A DNA stretch of 64,000 bases from Streptomyces sp. NBS 14/10 (GTDB taxonomy: Bacteria > Actinomycetota > Actinomycetes > Streptomycetales > Streptomycetaceae). The notes under the pieces are model-generated. The model saw only the letters and a list, made by a program, of their open reading frames with translations. It was not told where the DNA came from and made no database searches. The stretch lies in NCBI RefSeq assembly GCF_002224125.1, contig NZ_NCSM01000007.1, positions 561,839 through 625,838 on the forward strand, in the 5' to 3' direction. The translations under genes and the position numbers were made by a program. Position 1 is the stretch's first letter. Every line of letters begins with the position of its first letter. Shown piece by piece: positions 48,863 to 57,260 of the stretch.

Positions 48863-50595
48863 CCGGGGCATCGCCGGCCATTTTTCCGGCGTTTCCGGCG
48901 TTTGCGGCGGCGGAGGAGCTGGAGCGGGCGCTGGGCTGTCCGTTCGATCCGGACACCGGTATGTCGCTGGCGCGCGGCGTACGCGCGGACGATCTGGAGG
49001 CCGAGCCCACCGCGGCGTACGAGGCGGCCTGGGCGGCCGGGCTGCATGAGCATCTGGTGCCGGTCGCCGAGGGCGGCCGGCTCGGCTCGTTCGAATCGCT
49101 GCTGGCCGTGGTGCGCGCCGCCTCGCGCCGGGAGCTCGCGGTCTCGGTCGGGTTCGGCTCGACCCTGCTGGCCACCGCGCCGGTGTGGACCTGGGGCGAC
49201 GACGCCCAGCGGCGCCGGGTCGCCGAGCTGGCGCTCGGCCGCGCCTGGGGCACCGCCGGGATCAGCGAGGAGGCGGCGGGCAGCGATCTGCTCGCCACCG
49301 CCACCCGCGCGGCGCCCACGGGCGACGGGTTTGTGCTGAACGGGAAGAAGTGGCTGGTCGGCAATGGCAGACGGTCCTCGTTCGCGACCGTGCTGGCCGC
49401 CTCCGACCCGTCCTTCGGGCTGTTCCTGGTCGACTTCGAGGCCGTCGGCGGCGACGCGGTGCGGCGGCTGCCGAAGGTGCCCACCCACGGACTGCGCGGC
49501 CACGACCTGAGCGGCTTCGTCCTCGACGACTGCCGGATCGGCTCCGGCGCCGTGCTCGGACGGCCGGGCCGCGGCGTCGAAATGGTCACCGGCATGCTCC
49601 AGTTCACCCGCACGCTGGTGGGCGGGAGCAGCCTCGGCGCCGCCGACACGGCGCTGCGCATCGCGCTCCGGCATGCGCGCGGGCGGGTGCTGTACGGCGA
49701 GCCGGCGCTGGCGCTGGCCCCCGTGCGCTCGCTGCTGGCGCGCGCCTTCGCCGATCTGCTGATCGCGGAGTGCACCGGCCTGGCCGCGGCGCGCGCCCTC
49801 GATGTGGCGCGGCAGCGGATGGCGCTGTGGTCCGCGGTGGCGAAGTACGTGGTGCCCGCGCTCTGCGTGGACGCCGTGAACGCGTGCGGCGAGGTGCTGA
49901 GCGCGCGGGCGTATCTGCGCGAAGGGGTCGCGGACGGGGCGTTCCAGAAGCTGGTGCGCGATGTGGCGATCACCCCCGTGTTCGAGGGCACCCAGCTGGT
50001 GCAGCTGGACACGGTCCGCGCCCAACTGGTCAGCGGGGCGCGGCGGCGGGCCGGGGGGCAGCGGGCCGAGGTCCCGCTGCCGCTGCTGTTCGGGTTCGGC
50101 GAGCCGGTGACCCCGGTGGCGCCCCGGGACCAGCGCCCGTCGCTGACGTACGGGGCCGCCGACGAGGTGGTCGACCTCCTCGACGAGGCGGTGGCGGAGC
50201 TGGGCGACGACCAGGAGCTGTTCTCGCTCGGGCACACGCTGCTGAAGGTCCGCGACGAGACGCGGGAGACGCTGCGCGCGCTCGGCACGGCGCGGGACTC
50301 CGAGGCGTACGAGGCGGCCCGCCGGCACTGTCTGGTGCATGCGGGCGCCTGCTGTCTGCACACCTGGCTGCGGCGCCGGGACGCGCTCGGCGGCCTGGCC
50401 GCCGACCGGGCCTGGCTCTCGGCCGCGCTGCGCCGCGTGGTGGAACGGCTGGGGTTCCCGGTCGGACCGGACCGGGAGGCCGAGGACCGGCTGGTGCGCC
50501 GGCTCGCAGACCTTGACGACGACGATCGGGCGTTCTCCCTCGTACCGCTGCGGCTCGCCCCGCAGTACCGGGGGTCCGCGCCGGGCCCCGTCTAA
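48859..50595 (+). CDS. Acyl-CoA dehydrogenase family protein (catalytic Glu present)
   Basis: FAD-dependent acyl-thioester dehydrogenase of 578 residues. The dehydrogenase core includes WGTAGISEEAAGSDLLATATRA, VLNGKKWLVGN and GLRGHDLSGFVLDDCRIG. The catalytic-Glu loop is conserved in LVRDVAITPVFEGTQLVQ. About 170 extra C-terminal residues form a second helical bundle (ACCLHTWLRRRDALGG...). It may introduce a double bond at C2-C3 of an ACP-bound acyl chain, as similar enzymes do for lipopeptide starters. It overlaps the upstream gene by ATGA; the ACP gene follows 34 bp downstream. Confidence 0.88.
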   Translation: MTGASPAIFPAFPAFAAAEELERALGCPFDPDTGMSLARGVRADDLEAEPTAAYEAAWAAGLHEHLVPVAEGGRLGSFESLLAVVRAASRRELAVSVGFGSTLLATAPVWTWGDDAQRRRVAELALGRAWGTAGISEEAAGSDLLATATRAAPTGDGFVLNGKKWLVGNGRRSSFATVLAASDPSFGLFLVDFEAVGGDAVRRLPKVPTHGLRGHDLSGFVLDDCRIGSGAVLGRPGRGVEMVTGMLQFTRTLVGGSSLGAADTALRIALRHARGRVLYGEPALALAPVRSLLARAFADLLIAECTGLAAARALDVARQRMALWSAVAKYVVPALCVDAVNACGEVLSARAYLREGVADGAFQKLVRDVAITPVFEGTQLVQLDTVRAQLVSGARRRAGGQRAEVPLPLLFGFGEPVTPVAPRDQRPSLTYGAADEVVDLLDEAVAELGDDQELFSLGHTLLKVRDETRETLRALGTARDSEAYEAARRHCLVHAGACCLHTWLRRRDALGGLAADRAWLSAALRRVVERLGFPVGPDREAEDRLVRRLADLDDDDRAFSLVPLRLAPQYRGSAPGPV

Positions 50596-50629
50596 GCCGT
50601 ATTCAGGCCGCTTGTAGGAGGACGACGCC

Positions 50630-50902
50630 ATGACCACCGAACACCGCGACGGCACCGCCGAGTCCGCCGGCGCCTGGCTGCCCTCGCTGATCGGGGAGCT
50701 GCTGGGCCTCGACGGGCGGCGGCTGCCCGTCGACCGGCCGCTGGGCGAGATCGGCATCGACTCGCTCACCGCGGCCCAGCTCTCCGTCGAGGTCGAGGAG
50801 CGCACCGGCGCCACCATCCCGCTGGAGCGGTTCCTCGGCGAGGAGACGCTTGCGGACCTGGTGCGCGAGCTGGACGCAGACGCCCAGGAGGTCGGCGCAT
50901 GA
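50630..50902 (+). CDS. Acyl carrier protein
   Basis: Carrier protein of 90 residues. The 4'-phosphopantetheine attachment site is Ser45 in LGEIGIDSLTAAQLSVEVEERTG, a canonical DSL motif. It is placed between the two dehydrogenase genes and should carry the acyl chain activated by the FAAL at 45941. The stop overlaps the ATG of the next gene (50899). The AcpS-like enzyme at 40881 is the likely modifying enzyme. Confidence 0.93.
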   Translation: MTTEHRDGTAESAGAWLPSLIGELLGLDGRRLPVDRPLGEIGIDSLTAAQLSVEVEERTGATIPLERFLGEETLADLVRELDADAQEVGA

Positions 50903-53367
50903 CGGGCCGGGGCATGACGGGCCGGGCACACGCTGCCGATGTGATGAACCGGGCGGCTCCCGAACATCACACCCTCGACGCCGAGATCGAGCGGATCCGC
51001 CGCGAGGCCCGGCGCCGGTTCGGCAGCTTCGTCCTGGATGTGGCCAACCCCGGCTCGCACTTCCGCAACAAGGAGTGCCGGCCGCTCGACAACCGCGTCT
51101 TCGAACAGGCCGGTGGGCTGGGGCTGATGGGGTTCTCGCTGCCGCCCGAGATCGGCGGCGAGGGGCGGGACAAGCTGGCGTGGGGCGTGGTGGTCGAGGA
51201 GGTCGCCCGCCTCTCGCGCGACCCCGGCTTCGCCGTCCTGCTCGACATCAGCGTCGAGATCACCGAACTGATCCTGTCCAGCGGCACTCCGGAGCTGATC
51301 GAGACCTATGTTCCGGACCTGGTGGCCGGCCGGCGCTTCGGGGTGCAGGGCGCCTACGAGAGCCGGGACCCGTACGACTACCACTCCACGGCACGGCTGG
51401 AAGGCGACGTTTGGGTGCTGAACGGCGCCAAGCGGTTTCTTGCCGGGGCGCGCTTCGCCGACCTCTTTGTGCTGTTTCTGCGTGACGAGGCGTCCAACGA
51501 CATGCTGGCGTTTCTCGTCGAGAAGGACGACCCGGGCGTCACACCCGTACACATGGACACCATGGGCATGCACACCATGGGCCTGGGCCAGGTGATCCTG
51601 CACGACGTGCGGCTGCCCGCCGCGCGGCTCGTGTGGCGCGCGGACGCGCTCAGCGAGCTGAACACCTATGCGCGCATCCGCCGGACCATGAGCGCATGCG
51701 GGGTGCTGGGCGCGCTGGACGGGGTGATCGAGAACTGTGTGAACGCGCTGGACCCCCGTAAGCGCGGCGGGCGTCGGGTGCTCGAATACCTCAACGTCGA
51801 GCGCTCGGTCGGCGAGATGCGCATGCTGCTCCAGTCGGCCCGCGCGAGCGTCTACCGGGCGCTGGACGGCACCAGGTCGCCGGACCGCGACCCGTACTTC
51901 GACGAGTACGCGACCGTCGCCAAGCACCACGCGTCCGAGTGCGCGCTGCGCGTCGGCCAGCTGGTGATGAGCCTCCAGGGCGGCGAGGCGTATATGTCCG
52001 CGTTCCCGTGGGAGCGGTTCATGCGCGACATCCTGGGCCTGATCTCCGGTCAGGGCTCCCAGGAGATGCTGCTGCTGCAACTGGGGCAGCGCACGATCGT
52101 CGACCTGGAGGGCAAGCGGGTCCGGGAGGAGGCCGCCGAGCGCGCCGTGTCCAAACTGGCCGACGGGTGGTGGGCGCTGCACGCCGCGGCGCACGGGGGC
52201 GGCGAGGAGTACGCCGACGCGGTGGCGGCGGTGGTCTCGGCGGCCGGGCTCGACACTTCCGACACGTTCGATGCTTTTGAGCCAGCTGCGCGCGGCGCGG
52301 TGGCCGCGCTGCTCGAACGGGCCCACGCCCTGGTGGCGGCCGTACGGGCGGGACGGCCGCCCGAGGCGCTGCCGCAGGGGCCGGAGGGCCTGTTCGAGGG
52401 ACGGCTCGCCCGGCTGGCGGCGGGGGCGTGGGGCCTGCTCGCGTGCGGGGTGGCGAACGAGACCGGGCTGCTGGCCCGGCTGCTGGAGCCGTGCACCGTA
52501 CGGGAGGCCGCCGAGGATCTGCTGCCGCCCGCCCTCGCCGAGGGGCTGTTGGAGGCCCTGGTGGCCGCCTCGGTGGTGCGCCGGGACGGCGAGGGCCGGT
52601 ACGTCGCCGACGAGGGCCTGGAGCGGGTGCTGATCGGCGGCCCGCGCGCCTCGGCGTTCACGGCGCGGCTGCGGCGCGCGCTGGACGGCGGGGCACGGCT
52701 GCGGGACGGGAAGCCGGTCGCCGGGCGGGAGTCGCTGACCGGGTGCGGAGGCGAGGCGGCGGCGCTGGCGGATGTGCTGGTCAACTCGCTGCTGGGCAGG
52801 CTGGAGGGGCTACCCGAGCTGCTGGACCGGCCCGGGGCGCAGGTGGGCTGCGCGGCCGGGGACGGCGGCCGGTCCGCCGTCGAGCTGGCGCGTCATATCC
52901 CGTTCGTACCGGTGCTCGCGCTGGAGCCGGAGCCGGTGACCTTGGGCACGGCCGGGGGCGACGGTGAGATACGGATCCGGGTCGACGACGGCACGGGACG
53001 CACGGCGGCGGGCTTCGCGGCGAGGGACTTCAAAGAGGCGGGGGGCTTCAAAGAGGCCGACCGGCTCGCGCTCGCCTGGCTGCCCGCCTCCGGGCTGCCG
53101 GACCCCGAGCAGCTACGGGCGGCCGTCGGCACGGCCACGGAGGCGCTGCTGCCCGGCGGCTGGCTCGTCCTGCCGTGCCCGCTGCCGCCCAAGCGCCCCT
53201 TGGGGGCCGCGGCGGCGCGCCTGGACCTCGCGCTCGCGGGCGGGCGTACGCCTGCGGACGGCGAGGTCGAGGGCGCGCTGACGGCGGCGGGTCTTGGCCA
53301 CGTACGGACCGCGTGGGACGACACCGCGCTCGGCGTCCGGCTGATCGCGGCGCGCCGCCCCGCCTGA
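50899..53367 (+). CDS. Acyl-CoA dehydrogenase-like protein with Glu-to-Gln change and methyltransferase-like C-terminus
   Basis: Two-part protein of 822 residues. Residues about 20-410 have the acyl-CoA dehydrogenase fold (GFSLPPEIGGEGRD, VLNGAKRFLAGARF, WERFMRDILG). In the loop where other members have YEGT, this one reads ISGQGSQEM, so the catalytic Glu is replaced by Gln (about 385). Residues about 470-820 resemble a small-molecule methyltransferase: a winged-helix part (ANETGLLARLLEPCTVREAAEDLLPPALAEGLLEALVAASVVRRDGEG) and a Rossmann-like part with no clear SAM-binding GxGxG. The fusion may be a non-oxidising or modified enzyme. It is the last gene of the plus operon. Confidence 0.8.
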   Translation: MTGRGMTGRAHAADVMNRAAPEHHTLDAEIERIRREARRRFGSFVLDVANPGSHFRNKECRPLDNRVFEQAGGLGLMGFSLPPEIGGEGRDKLAWGVVVEEVARLSRDPGFAVLLDISVEITELILSSGTPELIETYVPDLVAGRRFGVQGAYESRDPYDYHSTARLEGDVWVLNGAKRFLAGARFADLFVLFLRDEASNDMLAFLVEKDDPGVTPVHMDTMGMHTMGLGQVILHDVRLPAARLVWRADALSELNTYARIRRTMSACGVLGALDGVIENCVNALDPRKRGGRRVLEYLNVERSVGEMRMLLQSARASVYRALDGTRSPDRDPYFDEYATVAKHHASECALRVGQLVMSLQGGEAYMSAFPWERFMRDILGLISGQGSQEMLLLQLGQRTIVDLEGKRVREEAAERAVSKLADGWWALHAAAHGGGEEYADAVAAVVSAAGLDTSDTFDAFEPAARGAVAALLERAHALVAAVRAGRPPEALPQGPEGLFEGRLARLAAGAWGLLACGVANETGLLARLLEPCTVREAAEDLLPPALAEGLLEALVAASVVRRDGEGRYVADEGLERVLIGGPRASAFTARLRRALDGGARLRDGKPVAGRESLTGCGGEAAALADVLVNSLLGRLEGLPELLDRPGAQVGCAAGDGGRSAVELARHIPFVPVLALEPEPVTLGTAGGDGEIRIRVDDGTGRTAAGFAARDFKEAGGFKEADRLALAWLPASGLPDPEQLRAAVGTATEALLPGGWLVLPCPLPPKRPLGAAAARLDLALAGGRTPADGEVEGALTAAGLGHVRTAWDDTALGVRLIAARRPA

Positions 53368-53403
53368 CGGAGGTACGGCGGATGGCCGGTGCGGGACCCG
53401 CGG

Positions 53404-53430
53404 CCGTGCCTGCGGGACCCGCGGGCACGG
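53404..53430. terminator. Terminator hairpin between convergent operons
   Basis: CCGTGCCtGCGG and CCGCgGGCACGG form a 12-bp stem with one T-G wobble and a 3-base loop (GAC), 36 bp after the plus operon stop and 15 bp before the minus gene's stop. It should stop transcription in both directions. A related sequence (GTGCGGGACCCGCGGCC) precedes it. Confidence 0.75.
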
Positions 53431-53445
53431 TCGCCGGGCGGAGCC

Positions 53446-55656
53446 TCAGTAGTCGGCGCGCAGATGGATCAGGGCCTGGTTGCGGCCCTCGGCGTGCTTG
53501 GTCTGGCCGATGCCGATGAGGTCCTTGGTGTAGTCGCTGTCCTTGGCGTGGCCGTGGGTCTCCGCCCAGTTGGCAACCATGGAGTCGACCTCCCTCTGGC
53601 CCGCCGTGAACTGCTTGGCGTTCTCCACGCTCGCATCCAGGTTGGCCTCTTTGATGCGATCCCACATGATGCCGTGGGATTCACTGCGGATGATCCGGTA
53701 GAGGATCTCCGAGCCGAACGCGGCGGCGTTGTTGGACACGAACTTCGGGCCGATGCTGGTGACGCTGGTGAGGGCGTTGTTGAAGTCCCGTTCCCACTGG
53801 ATCTTCTTGTCGCGGTCGTCGAAGAGGACGTCCGCACGCACCCCGTCGTACATGCCGAGGACCGAGGACGCCTCCTGGATCGGCACCCGGGTGTGCTCGG
53901 AGACCTGCTCCGGCATGCCGGCGAAGGTCCCCGCCGCGTAGTGCCGCTGGGCGTTGTAGAGATCCGCGAACGCGTTCGGGTCGTTGGCGACCCCGCGCAT
54001 GATCTTGACGAGGTGTTCCTCGGGGACGGAGACCCTGAGTTCGCCGTTCTCGTTCCACAGTCCGCTGTGCTCGCGGTAGAGGGGGTTGTCGCGGGCGAGG
54101 GTCTGGTGCAGGTCGGGGGTGTAGTCGGCGAGGATGTTCGCCATCGGCCGGCGCAGCATGGGGTCCAGGTTCTCGGCCGCGCCCGCCTTGTTGAGCGACT
54201 CGATGGCCTGGTACATCACCCGGGCCTGGTCCTCGGTGTGCTTCCCCAGGGGATAGTCGGTGCCCGGGACATGGCCGGTGGCGGCCGCTTCGAGCGCGGC
54301 GCCGAAGCCCATCTTGCCGAACGTGTCGTCCATCGACTGGGGCGGGCCGTAACCACCGTTCATCACCTGCTTCGGCCAGTCGCGCTGCTCGATGAGATAG
54401 GTGAGGTGGTCGTTCTTCAGCGCCCCCTTGCCCTCGGGGTCGAGGAACGCGGTGGCGGTGTCGGGGTCCTTGCTCATGAGGCCCAGGACGGTGTCGAGCG
54501 GATCGTTGACGAATTTGGGGTCGGCGCCGGTCCACTCGTCCCACACGCCCGAAGGCTGTTTCTTCTCCGCTTTGATGATGTCGTCGCCCAGTGTGTAGAG
54601 GTACTGGTCGTCGAACTTGTCGTAGTTCTGGAGCATGGTCAGATACGACTGGTAGCCGTACCGCGGCACCTGCTTGCTGCCGTACTTCTCGAAGCCGACC
54701 TTTCGGACGCCTTCCGTCCACTCACGGAAGAACTTTCCGTCCGGGCTGTTCAGCCAGGCGTTGAACTGCGGCGAGCCGGGCGGGCGCTCCTTGAGGGTTC
54801 CCGGCACCTCGGTGGCCGTGGCCACCGAATGGGCCAGCCCCTGCTCCACGGAGAGATATTCGGTGTTGCTGACCGTGCCGTCGCGGTTGTACGAGAGCCC
54901 GACGAGCTTGTCGCTCAGCTTGATGGCGTCCCCGGCGCCCAGGCCGCTGAGGAACGTCTGGCTGAAGGGCTTGCTGTGCGCGTTGTTGCGCATCAGTATC
55001 TGCATTTCCTTCAGCTCCGCGGGCGACAGCTTCCCGTCGATGAGCTTCTCCCCGAGGTCCGTGGCCCGCCGCCCCTCGTACACCTCGACATCGCCCTGCG
55101 CGGCCCCGTTGAAGCCGTGCGGGTCGCCCTTGCCGTCCGTGTCCTTCACGGACTCCCGCAGCGCGAGCTTGACGCCGTAGTCGGCGTCGTCGACGGCCTG
55201 GACGGCCTGCTCGATCTTCTTGGTCCAGGAGCGCTCGGTCTCCGGGAGGTCGGGGTCGTGATGGGCGGCGAAGGCCGTCTCCTTGGTGGCCTTGGCGTAG
55301 TCGAAGGTGCACCGGCCGTCGGCGTCGACCTTCATCCCGGCCTGCTGGGCCTCCTTGACCGCGCTCTTGACCAGGCCCACCAGCCGTACGAACTGGCCGT
55401 GGGCATCGCGCAGCAGATCCGCGACGGCGCGCGCCTCCACTTGGGCCGCGTCGAACTCGTGGCGGGTCTGGGTGGCGGTGTTGGCGGCGGAGTTGGCGCT
55501 GAGGCCCCTCCAGGACATACCGGCGCTGATCTTCTGGACCTTGGTCTGGTAGGTCGTCTCCAGCTTCTGGAGCTGGTCGGCCATGTCGTCCCACGCCTGG
55601 GCGGCGTCGGTCAGCTTGGCGAGGTCGGTGTCCATGACCTGGCGGTAGGTGACCAT
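53446..55656 (-). CDS. Large WXG/ESX-like hypothetical protein
   Basis: Protein of 736 residues. The first 110 residues are helical with a WXG turn (KISAGMSWRGLSANSAANTATQTRHEFDAAQVEARAVADLLRDA), the format of type VII secretion substrates. The rest is helical, with no recognised toxin or enzyme motif and no signal peptide. LXG-like or DUF6571-like proteins of Streptomyces have this layout. GAGAGGG precedes ATG 55656. It is 11 bp after the small WXG-like gene, so the two form an operon. Secretion by a T7SS encoded elsewhere is the likely fate; a toxic role is not supported by motifs. Confidence 0.75.
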   Translation of the reverse strand: MVTYRQVMDTDLAKLTDAAQAWDDMADQLQKLETTYQTKVQKISAGMSWRGLSANSAANTATQTRHEFDAAQVEARAVADLLRDAHGQFVRLVGLVKSAVKEAQQAGMKVDADGRCTFDYAKATKETAFAAHHDPDLPETERSWTKKIEQAVQAVDDADYGVKLALRESVKDTDGKGDPHGFNGAAQGDVEVYEGRRATDLGEKLIDGKLSPAELKEMQILMRNNAHSKPFSQTFLSGLGAGDAIKLSDKLVGLSYNRDGTVSNTEYLSVEQGLAHSVATATEVPGTLKERPPGSPQFNAWLNSPDGKFFREWTEGVRKVGFEKYGSKQVPRYGYQSYLTMLQNYDKFDDQYLYTLGDDIIKAEKKQPSGVWDEWTGADPKFVNDPLDTVLGLMSKDPDTATAFLDPEGKGALKNDHLTYLIEQRDWPKQVMNGGYGPPQSMDDTFGKMGFGAALEAAATGHVPGTDYPLGKHTEDQARVMYQAIESLNKAGAAENLDPMLRRPMANILADYTPDLHQTLARDNPLYREHSGLWNENGELRVSVPEEHLVKIMRGVANDPNAFADLYNAQRHYAAGTFAGMPEQVSEHTRVPIQEASSVLGMYDGVRADVLFDDRDKKIQWERDFNNALTSVTSIGPKFVSNNAAAFGSEILYRIIRSESHGIMWDRIKEANLDASVENAKQFTAGQREVDSMVANWAETHGHAKDSDYTKDLIGIGQTKHAEGRNQALIHLRADY

Positions 55657-55667
55657 GTGGTTCCCTC

Positions 55668-56180
55668 TCAGGGGTGCGAGGAGGTGAGGGGGAGGGGCAG
55701 CGAGGGCTGCGAGCCGCCGCCGGCAGGCGTGCCGTACGAGTTGTTCTGGGTCCCGAAGATGCCGCAGAAGCTCGAACCGGTGCGCAGATCCGTGCCCGTG
55801 AAGAGGGTGTTGGCGCCGCGCAGGGCCTCCTTCTCCCCGCCCATCCGCTTCGTCAGGGCCTTCACCTGCGTCTGCCACTCGGTCAGGACGTGCTTGAGCC
55901 CCAGGGCCGTGTCCCAGCCGTGGAACTCGCTGATCGCGGTGTTGGACTTGGTGTCCGCGTCGTCGCCCGCCTTGGTCAGGCCCGGCTCGAGCTCGTCCTC
56001 GATCACCCCGGCCGCGGTCTTCTTCTGCGCCGGAGACGTGCACAGCCCGCCGTACGGGGTGATCAGACCACCGCCGCCACCGTCGAGCTGGTTGAGCCGC
56101 GTACCGCTGGACCGCCCCGCCGCCGAGTGCTCCTCCTGCGCGGCGGCCTTGAGCTGGGCCCATTCCTCGTCGAAGGACAT
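55668..56180 (-). CDS. WXG100-like ESX-type protein
   Basis: Protein of 170 residues, helical, with SFDEEWAQLKAAAQEEHSAAGRSSGTRLNQLD at the start and AISEFHGWDTALGLKHVLTEWQTQVKALTKRM in the middle, the second helix pair carrying a WxxxL core rather than a strict WXG. The tail (TDLRTGSSFCGIFGTQNNSYGTPAGGG) is Gly/Ser-rich. It probably partners the large protein downstream. GGGGGAAG precedes ATG 56180. The 201-bp gap upstream to the Clp-N gene holds no gene; it contains a short CTGCCG/CGGCAG stem at 56353-56379 that may end the Clp-N operon. Confidence 0.72.
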   Translation of the reverse strand: MSFDEEWAQLKAAAQEEHSAAGRSSGTRLNQLDGGGGGLITPYGGLCTSPAQKKTAAGVIEDELEPGLTKAGDDADTKSNTAISEFHGWDTALGLKHVLTEWQTQVKALTKRMGGEKEALRGANTLFTGTDLRTGSSFCGIFGTQNNSYGTPAGGGSQPSLPLPLTSSHP

Positions 56181-56381
56181 CCTGAACTTCCCCCCGTCCC
56201 TACACACGGCGCGAAGCCGTCGACTATCCCCTGGGCATGGTTCGGGACGACGGAATACAGATCTTTACGAGGATGGAAACAACACCCCTACACCAGCTGT
56301 AGATCTTGGGCTTCGCCGCAGGTCAGCGGGCCTGTGGCACGGAGTTCAAAAACTGCCGGACGGCCGTCGAAGGCGGCAGCT

Positions 56382-56960
56382 CTAGCCCGCCTCGGCCCGG
56401 CGGGCGGCGAGGAACCGTTCGACCTGGACGTACGTGACTCCGTGGTCGGCGAGCACATGGGCGGCGACGCCCGGGCGGGCGGTCAGGGCCAGCAGCAGAT
56501 GCTCATCGCCGATGTACTTGTCGCCGCGGCCCAGCGAGATCCGCAGGGACCGCTCCAGGACCGACTTGGCCTCCCGCGCGAAGGGGCGCCGGAGCGGGCG
56601 GCCGCGCCGTCGGGTGGGCTCCGCGGGCCCGGCGAGGGCGCCCGGGCCGTGGACCCGCTCGACCCGCGCGACGACCTCCTCGACGTCGATGCCGAGCCCG
56701 GCCAGGGCCTTCGCATCCTCGGCCGAGATACCTCCACGACGGCGCACCGCGGCCAGGTCGCGCTCGATCGCCGCGCGCCGCCCGGCCGCGCCGAGGGCGG
56801 TGAGGGCATCGGCGGCGGGGGTGCCCGTACGGTCCAGGAGCGCGAGCAGCAGCTCCGCCTCCCCGACGGTGCCGCTGCCCATGCCGCCACCCATGCCGTC
56901 GGTGTACTCGACGGCGCCCTTGACGACCTGGCGCGCGCTGGGGGTGAACCTCTCGAACAT
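56382..56960 (-). CDS. Clp N-terminal-domain protein
   Basis: Protein of 192 residues with two Clp-N (ClpA/ClpC N-domain) repeats: MFERFTPSARQVVKGAVEYTDGMGGG... EAELLLALLDRTG and FAREAKSVLERSLRISLGRGDKYIGDEHLLLALTARPGVA. It lacks the ATPase modules, so it is not a chaperone but may bind Clp adaptors or substrates. Its ATG overlaps the stop of the HTH gene by one base (TGATG), so the two are coupled. The pair is common in actinobacteria. Confidence 0.88.
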   Translation of the reverse strand: MFERFTPSARQVVKGAVEYTDGMGGGMGSGTVGEAELLLALLDRTGTPAADALTALGAAGRRAAIERDLAAVRRRGGISAEDAKALAGLGIDVEEVVARVERVHGPGALAGPAEPTRRRGRPLRRPFAREAKSVLERSLRISLGRGDKYIGDEHLLLALTARPGVAAHVLADHGVTYVQVERFLAARRAEAG

Positions 56961-57169
56961 CAACGCCTCCCGTGCTTCTTGTGAACCGCCTGTCGACTGA
57001 CGCCCAGCTCGGCGGCGATCTCCTGCCACGACCAGCCCTTGGCGCGGGCGCTGCGCACCTGCACGGCCTCCAGTTGCTCCAACAGCCTGCGGAGCGCGGC
57101 GACGGCACGCAGCCCGACCCGGGGGTCCTGGTCGCCGGCCCGCTCGGCAAGATTTGTTGCCTCGATCAT
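56960..57169 (-). CDS. Small helix-turn-helix regulator
   Basis: Protein of 69 residues that is mostly one HTH: VQVRSARAKGWSWQEIAAELGVSRQAVHKKHGRR, preceded by a helix (RAVAALRRLLEQLEAV). It resembles the sigma-70 region-4 type HTH regulators found with Clp-N genes. ATG 57169 is chosen because it gives this compact layout. Two 16-bp operators lie directly upstream, so it probably represses itself and perhaps the divergent GNAT gene at 57261. Confidence 0.8.
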   Translation of the reverse strand: MIEATNLAERAGDQDPRVGLRAVAALRRLLEQLEAVQVRSARAKGWSWQEIAAELGVSRQAVHKKHGRR

Positions 57170-57172
57170 GGT

Positions 57173-57188
57173 GTCAATGTAGGTTGAC
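57173..57188. promoter_or_regulatory. Operator GTCAATGTAGGTTGAC (proximal)
   Basis: GTCAA-N6-TTGAC palindrome (5-bp arms) starting 4 bp upstream of the HTH start codon. It shares 12 of 16 bases with the site at 57201. The likely regulator is the product of the adjacent HTH gene. Confidence 0.72.
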
Positions 57189-57200
57189 GCAGCGGAAGGC

Positions 57201-57216
57201 GTCAACCTTGGTTGAC
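57201..57216. promoter_or_regulatory. Operator GTCAACCTTGGTTGAC (distal)
   Basis: Perfect palindrome (seven base pairs around TT), 28 bp from the first site, between the HTH gene and the divergent GNAT gene (45 bp upstream of its ATG). Site-to-site distance suggests co-operative binding by a dimer pair. Confidence 0.78.
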
Positions 57217-57260
57217 GAAATTGGTTCGACGGGCGACCCTGCGTCCGGCAACCTCTCGCC

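Noticed and set aside
48760..52326. 1188-codon open frame on the minus strand across the dehydrogenase genes
   Set aside because: It is antisense to four well-supported genes and its translation is repetitive His/Arg/Gln/Gly sequence with no motif.
53446..55656. Polymorphic toxin call for the large WXG protein
   Set aside because: No nuclease, deaminase, ADP-ribosyltransferase or similar C-terminal motif could be seen, and no immunity-type gene follows.
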